Source of the DNA: Mycobacterium hubeiense
GTDB taxonomy: Bacteria > Actinomycetota > Actinomycetes > Mycobacteriales > Mycobacteriaceae
DNA: 64,000 bases
Direction: 5' to 3'
Assembly (NCBI RefSeq): GCF_002838065.1
Contig: NZ_PIZU01000021.1
Span: 625 to 64,624 of the forward strand
Made by a program: the position numbers and the translations under genes. The notes under the pieces were generated by a model. The model did no database searches, was not told the DNA's origin, and worked only from the letters and a program-made list of their open reading frames with translations. Below are positions 1 to 9,493 of this stretch, piece by piece. How positions within the stretch are numbered: position 1 is the stretch's first letter; every line of letters begins with the position of its first letter.

Positions 1-35
1 CGATTCCCCTAGGCTCCACGTAATCTCAAGCGGCA

Positions 36-458
36 CTACGGTTTTGGTGCCACTTCGACGCTGGGCGGCCGCGGCGACGGCTCCGGCTGCATCGACCGCC
101 GGATGATCGAGAACGCCACCGCTCCCCCGGTCAGCACCGCCGCACCCACCCCGATCAACAGCAGCGGCCGACGGCGACGCGTGGGCCGGCGCGCCTCCTG
201 GAACGCCTCGGGCAGGCTGGCCACCACTTCCTGGGCGGCGGACAGCTCTTGGGCGATCGTTTCCTGCGCCTCCTTGAGCTGATCGGCGAGCCGGCCCTTG
301 CGGTAGCGCTCACGAATCGCACCGCCGGCCGACTGTGCGCCGTGCAGGCCCAGCGCCAGGGTGCCGCGCGTGATATCGACCGGCCCGACGGCGGTGTACG
401 TCAGACCGCGCCTCAGCCGCTCGCGTGGGGTCAGCCGAGTCTTCGCTGTAGCGCTCAC
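36..458 (-). CDS. cwsA: Cell wall synthesis protein CwsA
   Basis: 140 aa. The N-terminal part is basic and helical, the middle is Glu/Gln-rich with likely coiled-coil character (about 45-90), one hydrophobic segment follows an Arg-rich stretch (about 98-118), and the short tail is Pro-rich. This is the architecture of mycobacterial CwsA, which helps localise Wag31 and CrgA at the pole and septum. It is divergent from ppiA, and the 55-base gap between them must hold both promoters. The identification rests on sequence resemblance and on the conserved cwsA-ppiA-crgA neighbourhood next to oriC. Confidence 0.85.
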   Translation of the reverse strand: MSATAKTRLTPRERLRRGLTYTAVGPVDITRGTLALGLHGAQSAGGAIRERYRKGRLADQLKEAQETIAQELSAAQEVVASLPEAFQEARRPTRRRRPLLLIGVGAAVLTGGAVAFSIIRRSMQPEPSPRPPSVEVAPKP

Positions 459-513
459 GTTTCGCCCTTCTGCCGACGGTTAGGCACTCCCCTAGCCTGC
501 CACTGTTGGCGAC

Positions 514-1059
<546 letters not shown>

Positions 1060-1072
1060 ACGCGAGCGCAGG

Positions 1073-1492
1073 CTAGCCGCTGCCGGCGTAACCGGCCGCG
1101 GTGAGCGCGTCGAGAACATTCAGCGGGTCGGTGCCCAAGTCCCATCGGGTGAAGACCAGCAGGCGATCGTCGACGATGTCGATTTCCAGCAAGCGCACCT
1201 TGCGGGCGATGCGACGAAATTCCGTGATGCGAATGATCTTGATATCACTACGCTCAAGTACCTCTGTCCGCCACCATCCGCGGATTAGCAGTCCGTCGTC
1301 AGTGATTGCCAGTTTTGGTCGCGCGCGCCACGAGAGCGTTGCAAACACAAGCAGTCCCACTGCGGCAATCCCGGTTAGAAGCCGTCCAGGCGGATCTGTG
1401 ATTAGTGTCACAGAGGCGACAGCCATTATAAGTCCGCATATACCGGAACCCACGATACCCAGCGTCGACGGACTCCACTCAGTTTGCTGCAC
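1073..1492 (-). CDS. PH-domain-like small membrane protein (Rv0010c family)
   Basis: 139 aa with a GTG start. Two hydrophobic segments lie near the N-terminus (about 11-32 and 36-52). A soluble beta-rich domain follows (KLAITDDGLLIRGWWRTE, then IKIIRI) that resembles bacterial PH domains (DUF2581-type). It ends in a conserved LDALTAAGYAG tail like M. tuberculosis Rv0010c. The function is unknown; its constant position between ppiA and crgA suggests a link to cell envelope or division genes, which is inference. Confidence 0.8.
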   Translation of the reverse strand: MQQTEWSPSTLGIVGSGICGLIMAVASVTLITDPPGRLLTGIAAVGLLVFATLSWRARPKLAITDDGLLIRGWWRTEVLERSDIKIIRITEFRRIARKVRLLEIDIVDDRLLVFTRWDLGTDPLNVLDALTAAGYAGSG

Positions 1493-1527
1493 GGGTTCTT
1501 AACACCCTCTTACCGTTGCTAACGAGG

Positions 1528-1536
1528 TTATCCACA
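1528..1536 (+). promoter_or_regulatory. Perfect consensus DnaA box
   Basis: TTATCCACA, the canonical DnaA 9-mer, lies in the non-coding gap between crgA and the PH-like gene. It is immediately followed by two inverted repeats. The window is oriC-proximal by gene content, so a functional DnaA-binding site is plausible, but a single box is not an origin. Confidence 0.5.
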
Positions 1537-1542
1537 GGTGCT

Positions 1543-1576
1543 ATCCCCAATGGGGATGAATCACACCCGTGTGATT
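1543..1576. repeat. Two adjacent short palindromes
   Basis: ATCCCC-AAT-GGGGAT (1543-1557) is followed directly by AATCACAC-CC-GTGTGATT (1559-1576), both perfect. They lie upstream of the PH-like gene (start 1492, minus strand) and downstream of crgA (stop 1648). The 2-nt centre of the second favours a dimeric protein operator over an RNA hairpin, and no U-run follows on either strand. Confidence 0.5.
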
Positions 1577-1647
1577 GGACATGCATGACGTTGCTGAAAC
1601 AGTAACGCGTGGAACACGAGATGAATTCAAACGAGCGCTTGCTTCGG

Positions 1648-1929
1648 TTAGCGCCAGCGCATGGTGAGCAACAAACCGGTGATCATGAAAGCAAACGCGA
1701 TCGCGTAGTTCCACGGCCCCAGTTCGGTCATCCATTGCAGAGCGGTCGGCGTGCTCGATCCTCCCGCGGCCAGCTGGAATACCAGCAGCCACAGCAGCCC
1801 GATGAGCATCAGGCTCACGAACAGCACCACGAACCACACGCTGGACGGTCCAGCTTTGACCTTGACCGGCGTCCGACTCACCGGGCTGACGGTGAAGTCG
1901 TTCTTCTTGCGGACCTTGGACTTGGGCAT
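1648..1929 (-). CDS. crgA: Cell division protein CrgA
   Basis: 93 aa, the normal CrgA length. The N-terminus is basic and soluble ([10 protein letters not shown]). Two transmembrane helices follow at about 31-54 and 72-90, with the family's [25 protein letters not shown] C-terminal helix. CrgA is a small septal membrane protein that bridges FtsZ and the FtsI/FtsQ/PBP machinery and CwsA. It is divergent from the DUF881 gene. Identification is strong from sequence and synteny. Confidence 0.95.
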   Translation of the reverse strand: MPKSKVRKKNDFTVSPVSRTPVKVKAGPSSVWFVVLFVSLMLIGLLWLLVFQLAAGGSSTPTALQWMTELGPWNYAIAFAFMITGLLLTMRWR

Positions 1930-2006
1930 GGGTACCTTCGCGGTGCGACGATGAAGCAGGATTGCACTACGAGCCTAACGTAGGCCCGGCGGCGGGAGTT
2001 CAACCG

Positions 2007-2756
2007 ATGGAGCAGAACAGGCGGTCGCCCTGGCGGTTCGGCGTGCCGCTGGTCTGTCTGCTGGCCGGGTTGCTGCTGGCAGCCACCCACGGCGTGTCCG
2101 GCGGCGACGAGATCCGCCGCAGTGACGCTCCCCGGCTGGTCGACCTGGTGCGTGAGGCCCAGCAGTCCGTCGACCGACTGACCGCCGAGCGCGACGCCCT
2201 GGTGACGGCGATCGACACCCAACACGGCGGGTCTCCCAGCGCCGACGCGGCGTTGGCCGCCATCACCAGGCGGTCGGCCAGCCTCACCGCGGCCGCGGGC
2301 CTGGACCCGATGCGCGGTCCCGGTCTCGTCGTCACTCTCAATGACGCCCAGCGCGACGCGCAGGGCAGGTTCCCCCGCGATGCGTCACCTGACGATCTGG
2401 TGGTGCATCAGCAAGACATCCAGGCCGTGCTCAACGCCTTGTGGAGCGCCGGCGCCGAGGGCATCCAGATGCAGGACCAGCGGATCATCGGCACGTCCGC
2501 GCCGCGCTGTGTGGGCAACACATTGCTGCTCAACGGGCGCACGTACAGTCCGCCCTACGTGATCACCGCGCTCGGCGACGCCGCGCGCATGCAGGCCGCG
2601 CTGGCCGCCGCACCGCTGGTCACGCTGTACAAGCAGTACGTGGTGCGGTTCGGCTTGGGCTACACCGAAGAGCCGCGACCGCTCGTCGAACTCGTGGGCC
2701 ACACCGAACCCGTGCGCATGCGCTTTGCCGAGCCGGCGGGCCCGATCGGCTACTGA
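2007..2756 (+). CDS. DUF881 family membrane-anchored protein (Rv0012 family)
   Basis: 249 aa from the ATG at 2007, chosen because GGGAG sits about 8 nt upstream. The in-frame TTG at 1962 would add 15 residues and has no such site. A single N-terminal transmembrane helix (about 10-28) is followed by a coiled-coil-like stretch and then the DUF881 domain, with the conserved GPGLVVTL, PDDLVVHQQDI, LNALW.AGAE.IQMQDQRI and VGNTLLLNGR motifs. The domain faces the periplasm. Its biochemical role is unestablished; DUF881 genes commonly sit beside division and FHA/kinase clusters. Confidence 0.85.
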   Translation: MEQNRRSPWRFGVPLVCLLAGLLLAATHGVSGGDEIRRSDAPRLVDLVREAQQSVDRLTAERDALVTAIDTQHGGSPSADAALAAITRRSASLTAAAGLDPMRGPGLVVTLNDAQRDAQGRFPRDASPDDLVVHQQDIQAVLNALWSAGAEGIQMQDQRIIGTSAPRCVGNTLLLNGRTYSPPYVITALGDAARMQAALAAAPLVTLYKQYVVRFGLGYTEEPRPLVELVGHTEPVRMRFAEPAGPIGY

Positions 2757-2764
2757 GCTAACCA

Positions 2765-2817
2765 GCGATTTCGGCGCGCGCAGTCGTGGTGAGCGCGACC
2801 AGGCGCGCCGAAATCGC
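2765..2817 (+). terminator. 15-bp perfect inverted repeat, probable terminator-like stem-loop
   Basis: GCGATTTCGGCGCGC (2765-2779) pairs perfectly with GCGCGCCGAAATCGC (2803-2817) across a 23-nt loop. It starts 9 nt after the DUF881 stop and ends 18 nt before trpG. There is no U-tract, as is common for mycobacterial terminators. The 12-bp core recurs around 62322 and 62438, so it may be a dispersed intergenic element. Confidence 0.55.
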
Positions 2818-2835
2818 ACTAGGTAGCCTGGCCTG

Positions 2836-3510
2836 ATGCAGGTTCTGGTCGTCGACAACTACGACAGCTTCGTCTTCAACCTGGTCCAGTACTTGGGCCA
2901 GCTCGGTGTCGACGTGCAGGTGTGGCGTAACGACGACGCGCGGCTGGCCACCAACGACGACATCGCCACCGCGATGCGCGAGTTCGACGGCGTGCTGCTC
3001 AGCCCCGGCCCGGGCACGCCCGAACGGGCCGGCGCATCCATCCCCGTGGTCAATGCCTGCGCCGCGGCACGCACCCCGCTGCTGGGCGTGTGCTTGGGGC
3101 ACCAAGCCATCGGCGTGGCATTCGGCGCCACCGTGGACCGCGCACCCGAACTGCTGCACGGCAAGACCAGCATCGTGCATCACACCAATACCGGTGTGCT
3201 GCAAGGACTTCCGGACCCATTCACCGCAACGCGCTATCACTCGCTGACCATCCTGCCCGATACCGTTCCGCCCGATCTCGAGGTCATCGCTCGCACACCG
3301 GGCGGCGTCATCATGGCGGTGCGCCACACCGGCCTGCCGATCCACGGCGTGCAGTTCCACCCCGAGTCGATCCTCACCGAGGGCGGCCACCGGATGCTGG
3401 CCAACTGGTTGGGCTACTGCGGACAAGCACCCGCCGAGGCGCTGGTCCGTCAGCTCGAAGACGAAGTGGCCCAAGCGGTTCGGGCCGCTACGACGCGAAG
3501 CTCAGCGTAA
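2836..3510 (+). CDS. trpG: Glutamine amidotransferase subunit of anthranilate / aminodeoxychorismate synthase
   Basis: 224 aa class I glutamine amidotransferase. The N-terminal DNYDSFVFNLVQYL motif, the nucleophile elbow GVCLGHQAIG with the catalytic Cys (about 84), and the HGVQFHPESI motif with catalytic His and Glu are all present. It supplies ammonia from glutamine to the TrpE or PabB partner in tryptophan or folate synthesis. In mycobacteria this locus (Rv0013) may serve both pathways (TrpG/PabA). It converges on pknB and the coding 3' ends overlap by 23 nt. Confidence 0.92.
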   Translation: MQVLVVDNYDSFVFNLVQYLGQLGVDVQVWRNDDARLATNDDIATAMREFDGVLLSPGPGTPERAGASIPVVNACAAARTPLLGVCLGHQAIGVAFGATVDRAPELLHGKTSIVHHTNTGVLQGLPDPFTATRYHSLTILPDTVPPDLEVIARTPGGVIMAVRHTGLPIHGVQFHPESILTEGGHRMLANWLGYCGQAPAEALVRQLEDEVAQAVRAATTRSSA

Positions 3511-5365
3511 TACTGCTGCCGAAGTTGACCCCGGTGCCCGGCGCCGGATTCTGGGTGACGACGGCATTGGTCCGCTGCCCGCTGTTGGGCACGTCGGCGC
3601 CCTTCACCAGCACACCGGTCCAGCCCAGCGCACGCAGAAGCGGTTCGACATCGGTCCAGAACATGCCGCGCACATCGGGCATGACGAACTGATTGCCTCG
3701 CGACACTTGGATCTGGATCACGGTGTCCTGCGGAACCGTCTCTCCCGCACCGGGAATGGTGCCGACAACCTGGCCCGCAGGCTCAGTGCTGTCGACCTCG
3801 ACCGGAACCGAGCGGGCGAAGCCGAACGCGGTCAGGTTCTGCTGCGCCAGCTCCAGCGTCTGACCCTTGACAAGCGGCACCTGACCCGTCGAGGGACCCG
3901 AACCCACCACGATGGTGATCTCGTTGGTGATCGCCGACGTCTGATTGGCCGGCGGGTTGGTGGCGATCACCTTGTCCTTCATCTCCGGCGTCGACGGTGA
4001 CGTCGACTGCTTGAACCGGCCGAACCCGGCGTCGGTCAGTTTGCGCACCGCCTCGGCATACGACAGCGACGACACGTCGGGCACCTCGCGCTGCTCGGGC
4101 CCGGTGGAGACGTTGACGGTGATCTCGTCGCCGGCGTCGACCGAGGTGTTGGCCTCCGGTTCGGTGCTGATCACGTGATCGGGCGGCACCGTGGAGTCCG
4201 GATGGTTCTCCGTGCGGGTCTTGAACCCGCGGTTCTGCAGCGCCGCAATCGCGTCCGCGGAGGCTTGGCCGCGCACATCGGGCACCTGCACGTCGCGGGG
4301 GTTACCACCGATCATGTTGATGGCGATGGTGACCACCACGGTGAGCACCGCCAGCGCCGCCACCGCGATCACCCACCGGCCGACCGACCCGCCGCGGTCA
4401 CGGTCTGGGTAGGCCGGCTGTGGGCGCACCATGTGCTGGATCGGCTCGGTGCGGTCGTTCGTCGGATTGGAGGCCAACAGCGACGACCGCTCGGCGTCCG
4501 TCAGCACCTTCGGCGCCTCCGGCGGCTGCCCGCTGTGCACCCGCACCAGGTCTTCGCGCATCTCCGCGGCGGACTGGTAGCGATTGTCCGGATTCTTCGC
4601 CAGCGCCTTGAGCACCACGGCGTCGAGTTCGGGGGAGATGTCGGCGTTCCGCTGAGACGGCGGAATCGGATCCTCGCGGACATGCTGATAGGCCACCGCG
4701 ACCGGCGAATCGCCGACGAAAGGTGGTTCGCCAGTGAGGATTTCGTACAGCACACACCCCAGCGAGTACACGTCGGAGCGGGCGTCGACGGTGTTGCCGC
4801 TGGCCTGCTCGGGCGACAGATACTGCGCGGTGCCGATCACCGCGGCGGTCTGGGTGACGCTGTTGCCGCTGTCGGCGATCGCCCGGGCGATGCCGAAGTC
4901 CATCACCTTCACCGCGCCGGTCTTGCTGATCATGATGTTGGCCGGTTTGACGTCGCGGTGGATGATGCCATGCTGGTGGCTGAAATTCAGGGCCTGGCAG
5001 GCGTCGGCGATTACCTCGATGGCCCGCTTGGAGGGCATCGGGCCTTCGGTGTGCACGATGTCGCGCAGTGTGACGCCCTCGACGTACTCCATCACGATGT
5101 AGGGCAGCGGGCCCGTCGGCGTCTCGGCCTCGCCGGTGTCGTATACCGCGACGATGGCCGGATGGTTCAGCGCCGCCGCGTTCTGTGCCTCCCGGCGAAA
5201 CCGCAGGTAAAAGCTGGGGTCGCGGGCGAGGTCGGCGCGCAGCACTTTGATCGCGACGTCGCGGTGCAGTCGCAGGTCGCGTGCCAGATGAACTTCGGAC
5301 ATGCCGCCGAAGCCGAGGATCTCGCCGAGTTCATATCGGTCGGACAGTTGCTGTGGGGTTGTCAT
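3488..5365 (-). CDS. pknB: Serine/threonine protein kinase PknB with four PASTA domains
   Basis: 625 aa. The kinase domain spans about 11-275: Gly-rich loop GFGGMSEV, catalytic Lys40, HRDVKPAN with Asp138, DFG, and activation-loop Thr171 and Thr173 as in M. tuberculosis PknB. One transmembrane helix (about 330-352) leads to four extracellular PASTA repeats (about 355-625) that bind muropeptides or lipid II. PknB phosphorylates regulators of peptidoglycan synthesis and division. Its ATG overlaps the pknA stop by 4 nt, giving translational coupling in the operon. Confidence 0.97.
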   Translation of the reverse strand: MTTPQQLSDRYELGEILGFGGMSEVHLARDLRLHRDVAIKVLRADLARDPSFYLRFRREAQNAAALNHPAIVAVYDTGEAETPTGPLPYIVMEYVEGVTLRDIVHTEGPMPSKRAIEVIADACQALNFSHQHGIIHRDVKPANIMISKTGAVKVMDFGIARAIADSGNSVTQTAAVIGTAQYLSPEQASGNTVDARSDVYSLGCVLYEILTGEPPFVGDSPVAVAYQHVREDPIPPSQRNADISPELDAVVLKALAKNPDNRYQSAAEMREDLVRVHSGQPPEAPKVLTDAERSSLLASNPTNDRTEPIQHMVRPQPAYPDRDRGGSVGRWVIAVAALAVLTVVVTIAINMIGGNPRDVQVPDVRGQASADAIAALQNRGFKTRTENHPDSTVPPDHVISTEPEANTSVDAGDEITVNVSTGPEQREVPDVSSLSYAEAVRKLTDAGFGRFKQSTSPSTPEMKDKVIATNPPANQTSAITNEITIVVGSGPSTGQVPLVKGQTLELAQQNLTAFGFARSVPVEVDSTEPAGQVVGTIPGAGETVPQDTVIQIQVSRGNQFVMPDVRGMFWTDVEPLLRALGWTGVLVKGADVPNSGQRTNAVVTQNPAPGTGVNFGSSITLSFAS

Positions 5366-6609
5366 GTCGCGGTCTGTTCTGGGGTGTGAAGCCGGATTAC
5401 CCCGATCTGGCCGTCACTGACACTCGGCAGTGCGGCCGGGGACTCGTACGGCGTCGTCTGCGTGACGGTGTCGGTCACCGTGGGCGGCGGCGTCTCACGG
5501 TCCTTGCGGTCTTGGGCGTTCAGCACGATCAGGATGGCGATGACGATCGCCAGCGCGCCGAGCACCCCGGCGGCCCACAGCAGGGCGCGCTGACCCGACG
5601 AGAACGTGCGGCGCGGCGGCGGCGGACGGTGACTGCCGGTGGCGGGGCGCACGCGGGCGGCGGTGGCCGGCGCCCGCCCGGTCAGATCCGCGGCGGCGCG
5701 GGCCTGCGCGGCCGAGGGGACCGCCGCCGGCGTCGCACGCCCGATCGACGGCGCCTGATTGGGTCGCGGTGGCCGCCGACCCGCGCGCACCGCGGCGACG
5801 GCGTCGGCGAACGGCCCGCCGGAGCGGTACCGCATCCCGGGGTTCTTCACCAAGGTGATCTCGATGAGTTCACGGACATTGGGCGGCAGATCCGCGGGCA
5901 GCGGTGGCGGCGTCTCCTTGATGTGCTTCATCGCCACCGTCAGCGCGCCGTCGCCGGTGAACGGCCGCTTGCCCGAAACAGATTCGTAGCCAACGACTCC
6001 CAGCGAGTACACGTCGCTGGCGGCGGTGGCGTCGTGGCCCAGCGCCTGCTCGGGCGCGATGTACTGGGCGGTGCCCATTACCATGCCGGTCTGCGTGACG
6101 GGCGCGGCGTCGACGGCCTTGGCGATGCCGAAGTCCGTCAGCTTCACCTGCCCGGTCGGGGTGATCAGGATGTTGCCGGGCTTGACGTCGCGGTGCACCA
6201 GACCCGCGGTGTGCGCGACCTGCAAGGCGCGGCCCGTCTGCTCGAGCATGTCCAGCGCGTGCCGCAGCGACAGCCGCCCGGTGCGCTTGAGCACCGAGTT
6301 CAGCGGTTCGCCGTTGACCAGCTCCATCACCAGGTACGCGGTGCGGCCTTCGCCGTCCATCTCGGTTTCGCCGTAGTCGTACACGCTGGCGATGCCGGGA
6401 TGGTTGAGCATGGCGACGGTACGCGCCTCGGCGCGGAACCGCTCGACGAACTCAGGGTCCGTCGAATACTCGGCCTTGAGCACCTTGATCGCGACGCGAC
6501 GACCCAGCCGGGAGTCGACGCCTTCCCACACCTGGCCCATGCCGCCGGTCGCGATGAGCCGCTGCAGCCGATACCGGCCTGACAGCGTGACTCCGACCCG
6601 CGGACTCAT
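5362..6609 (-). CDS. pknA: Serine/threonine protein kinase PknA
   Basis: 415 aa. The kinase domain is about 13-275 with Gly loop [11 protein letters not shown], Lys42 and HRDVKPGN with Asp141. A Pro/Arg-rich juxtamembrane linker, one transmembrane helix (about 338-362) and a short extracellular tail without PASTA repeats follow, as expected for PknA. It acts with PknB in cell-shape and division signalling. The start codon shares a base with the pbpA stop, and its own stop overlaps pknB. Confidence 0.96.
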   Translation of the reverse strand: MSPRVGVTLSGRYRLQRLIATGGMGQVWEGVDSRLGRRVAIKVLKAEYSTDPEFVERFRAEARTVAMLNHPGIASVYDYGETEMDGEGRTAYLVMELVNGEPLNSVLKRTGRLSLRHALDMLEQTGRALQVAHTAGLVHRDVKPGNILITPTGQVKLTDFGIAKAVDAAPVTQTGMVMGTAQYIAPEQALGHDATAASDVYSLGVVGYESVSGKRPFTGDGALTVAMKHIKETPPPLPADLPPNVRELIEITLVKNPGMRYRSGGPFADAVAAVRAGRRPPRPNQAPSIGRATPAAVPSAAQARAAADLTGRAPATAARVRPATGSHRPPPPRRTFSSGQRALLWAAGVLGALAIVIAILIVLNAQDRKDRETPPPTVTDTVTQTTPYESPAALPSVSDGQIGVIRLHTPEQTAT

Positions 6610-8084
6610 TACGATCCCTCCCGCAGCGCCGCCGCGATGGTGGCGCGTCCGATCGGGGCGGCCAGTGCGCCGCCGGTTGCCGACAAGCGGTCGCCGCCGT
6701 TCTCCACCAGCACCGCGACCGCAACTTTCGGCGCCTGGGCCGGCGCAAAAGCGATGTACCAGGCATGTGGCGGGGTGTTGCGCGGATCCGTTCCGTGCTC
6801 CGCCGTGCCGGTTTTCGAAGCGATCTGCACGCCGGCGATGGCTCCCTTCTGCTGCGTCACCTGCTCGGCGGCGACCATCAAGTCCGTAAGTGTAGCCGCG
6901 ACCTGGGGTGACACCGCCCGGCGCTCTTCCTGCGGAGCGGTCGAGCTGATGTTGGTCAGGTCCGGCCCTTTCAGGCTATCGACCAGGAAGGGCCGCATCG
7001 TGACCCCTTCGTTCGCGATGGTGGCGGCCACCATGGCGTTTTGCAGCGGGGTGAGCGCGACGTCCTTCTGCCCGATGCTCGACATGCCCAACGCGGCGGC
7101 GTCGGGGATCGTGCCGACGGTGGACTCGGCGACCTGCAGCGGGATCGGCGCCGGCGGCGCGTCGATGCCGAACGCGTGCGCGGCGTCCTTGAGCGCCTGC
7201 TCGCCGACGTCCATGCCGAGCTGGACGAACGCGGTGTTGCACGATCTCGCGAACGCCTCACGTAGCGCCGCCGTGGACCCGCCACCACATGGCGCGCCGC
7301 CGAAGTTCTCCAGCGTTACGGTGCTGTCCGGCAACGGAATTCGCGCCGCGGCGGGCAGCTGTGTGTCGACGGTGGCACCGGCCTGCAATGCGGCCGCGGT
7401 GGTGATGACCTTGAACGTGGAACCCGGCGGGTACACCTCGGAGATCGCCCGGTTCAGCAGTGGGGACGCTGGGTCGTCGCGCAACTGCTGCCAGGCCTGC
7501 GACTGCTTGTCGACGTCGTGGGTGGCCAGCAGGTTGGGGTCGTACGACGGCGCCGAGACCATCGCGAGGATCTTGCCCGTCGACGGCTCCAGCGCCACCA
7601 CCGCGCCCTTGCACGGACCGTTGCACCCGTTGGCCATGGCGTCCCAGGCAGCCTCTTGCACTTCGGGTTTGATGGTGGTGTCGACGTTGCCGCCGCGGGG
7701 GTCACGCCCGGTGAAGAAGTCGGCGAGACGCCGCCCGAAGAGGCGTTCGTCGGAGCCGTTGAGGATGGTGTCCTCCGCGCGTTCCAGTCCGCTGCTGGAA
7801 TAGCGCAGCGAATAGAACCCGGTGACGGGGGCGTAGGTGAGCGGGTCGGGGTAGACCCGCAGATAGCGGAACCGCCCCTCGGTGGACACCGAGTACGCCA
7901 GCAGCTGGCCGCTCGCCGAGATCTGGCCGCGCTGGCGCGAGTACTCGTCGAGCAGCACCCGCTGGTTGCGCGGATCCGAGCGGTACCCGTCGGCGGTGAA
8001 CACCTGGGTGAGCGTGGCATTGGCCAACAGCAGCACGATCAGCGCCATGATCGTGACTGCTATGCGGCGCAGCGAGGTGTTCAT
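6609..8084 (-). CDS. pbpA: Penicillin-binding protein PbpA (class B transpeptidase)
   Basis: 491 aa from the ATG at 8084. An upstream in-frame extension to 8237 lies inside rodA and is rejected. It has an N-terminal membrane anchor (about 5-24) and a dimerisation domain. The transpeptidase domain shows all three motifs: the SxxK serine in [11 protein letters not shown] in ARSCNTAF, and KTGTAEHG. It cross-links septal and elongation peptidoglycan and is the partner of the SEDS glycosyltransferase RodA. Its ATG overlaps the rodA stop (ATGA), which fixes the start. Confidence 0.95.
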   Translation of the reverse strand: MNTSLRRIAVTIMALIVLLLANATLTQVFTADGYRSDPRNQRVLLDEYSRQRGQISASGQLLAYSVSTEGRFRYLRVYPDPLTYAPVTGFYSLRYSSSGLERAEDTILNGSDERLFGRRLADFFTGRDPRGGNVDTTIKPEVQEAAWDAMANGCNGPCKGAVVALEPSTGKILAMVSAPSYDPNLLATHDVDKQSQAWQQLRDDPASPLLNRAISEVYPPGSTFKVITTAAALQAGATVDTQLPAAARIPLPDSTVTLENFGGAPCGGGSTAALREAFARSCNTAFVQLGMDVGEQALKDAAHAFGIDAPPAPIPLQVAESTVGTIPDAAALGMSSIGQKDVALTPLQNAMVAATIANEGVTMRPFLVDSLKGPDLTNISSTAPQEERRAVSPQVAATLTDLMVAAEQVTQQKGAIAGVQIASKTGTAEHGTDPRNTPPHAWYIAFAPAQAPKVAVAVLVENGGDRLSATGGALAAPIGRATIAAALREGS

Positions 8085-9493
8085 ACCTTTTCGATCACCT
8101 CGGTGTTGGCCGCCGCGATCGGGGTGGACTGCTGCGGGGTGGTGACGATCGGTCGGCGCGCGGCGTGGCTGATCCGGACCAGGATCGCCAGCAGCACATA
8201 GTTGGCCAGCAGCGACGAGCCACCGTAGGACATCCACGGGGTGGTCAGCCCGGTCAACGGGATCAGCTTGGTGACGCCGCCGACGACGATGAACAGCTGG
8301 ATCGCCAGCGTCGAGGCCAGCCCGGCGGCCAAAAGCTTGCCGAAGCTGTCGCGCACCGCGATCGCAGTCCGCAGACCGCGGATGATCACGATGGTGTAGA
8401 GCATCAGCACGGCCGCCAACCCGACCAGGCCGAGCTCTTCACCGACCGCGGCGATGATGAAATCGGTGGAGGCGGCGGGCACCGTGCCGGGTTGTCCGTT
8501 GCCCAGCCCGGTGCCGAAGATGCCGCCGGTGGCGAAGCTGAACAATGACTGCACCATCTGGTAGCCGGCGCCGTCGGGATCGGCGAACGGGTCGATCCAG
8601 GTCTGCACGCGGACCTTGACGTGGTCGAAAACGTAATATGCCGCAACGCTTCCCGCGGCGAACAGCGCCAGTCCGATGACCACCCAGCTGAGCCGGTCGG
8701 TGGCGACGTACACCAGCACCAGAAACGACGCATACAGCAGCAGCGACGTGCCCAGGTCCTTTTCGAAGATCATCACGCCGACGGACGCGATCCACGCCGC
8801 CAGCAGGGGCGCCAGGTCCCGCGGCCGCGGCAAATCCATTCCCAGGAAATGCTTTCCGGCGCTGGTGAACAGGCTCCGCTTGGCGACCAACACCGCCGCG
8901 AAGAAGATCAGCAGCAAGATCTTGGAGAACTCCGCGGGCTGAATTGAGAAGCCCGGCAACTCGATCCAGATCTTGGCGCCGTTCTGCTCGGACATCGAGC
9001 GGGGCAGCACGGCCGGTATCGCCAGCAGGATCAGCCCGGTGAGGCCGCAGACGTATCCGTAGCGGGCCAGCACCCGGTGGTCGCGAAGGAAGATCACCAC
9101 CAGTGCGAACGCCGCCACACCGACGAGCGTCCACAGCATCTGCTGGCTGGCGGTGCCGCCGAGGCCGTCGGACGTCAGGTCACCCTCGGCCAGGTCGAGC
9201 CGGTGAATCATCACCAGCCCCAACCCATTCAGCAGGGCGACCACTGGAAGCAGCAGCGGGTCGGCGTACGGCGCGAATCGCCGTACCGCCACATGTGCGC
9301 AGCCGAACAGCGCCATGTAGCCGGCGATGTAGGTGGCCAGGTCCCAGCGCACACCCTGCTCCTGGTTGGCTTCGACAAGCAGGAGTGCCACCGTGGTGAT
9401 CACGGTGGCGAAGCCGAGCAGAAACAGCTCCGCGTTGCGCCGGTTGGGCAGCGGCGGCATCACGGTCACCGGTGACTGGGGCTGCGTCGTCAC
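8081..9493 (-). CDS. rodA: SEDS-family peptidoglycan glycosyltransferase RodA
   Basis: 470 aa from the GTG at 9493, which overlaps the pstP stop as GTGA, the same 4-nt coupling seen across this operon; a TTG at 9508 is the alternative. It is polytopic, with about ten to twelve transmembrane helices. SEDS signatures are visible, including IQPAEFSKI, FEKDLGTSLL and the C-terminal LTGLTTPWMSYGGSSLLANY motif. It polymerises lipid II into glycan strands together with PbpA. Confidence 0.95.
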   Translation of the reverse strand: MTTQPQSPVTVMPPLPNRRNAELFLLGFATVITTVALLLVEANQEQGVRWDLATYIAGYMALFGCAHVAVRRFAPYADPLLLPVVALLNGLGLVMIHRLDLAEGDLTSDGLGGTASQQMLWTLVGVAAFALVVIFLRDHRVLARYGYVCGLTGLILLAIPAVLPRSMSEQNGAKIWIELPGFSIQPAEFSKILLLIFFAAVLVAKRSLFTSAGKHFLGMDLPRPRDLAPLLAAWIASVGVMIFEKDLGTSLLLYASFLVLVYVATDRLSWVVIGLALFAAGSVAAYYVFDHVKVRVQTWIDPFADPDGAGYQMVQSLFSFATGGIFGTGLGNGQPGTVPAASTDFIIAAVGEELGLVGLAAVLMLYTIVIIRGLRTAIAVRDSFGKLLAAGLASTLAIQLFIVVGGVTKLIPLTGLTTPWMSYGGSSLLANYVLLAILVRISHAARRPIVTTPQQSTPIAAANTEVIEKV

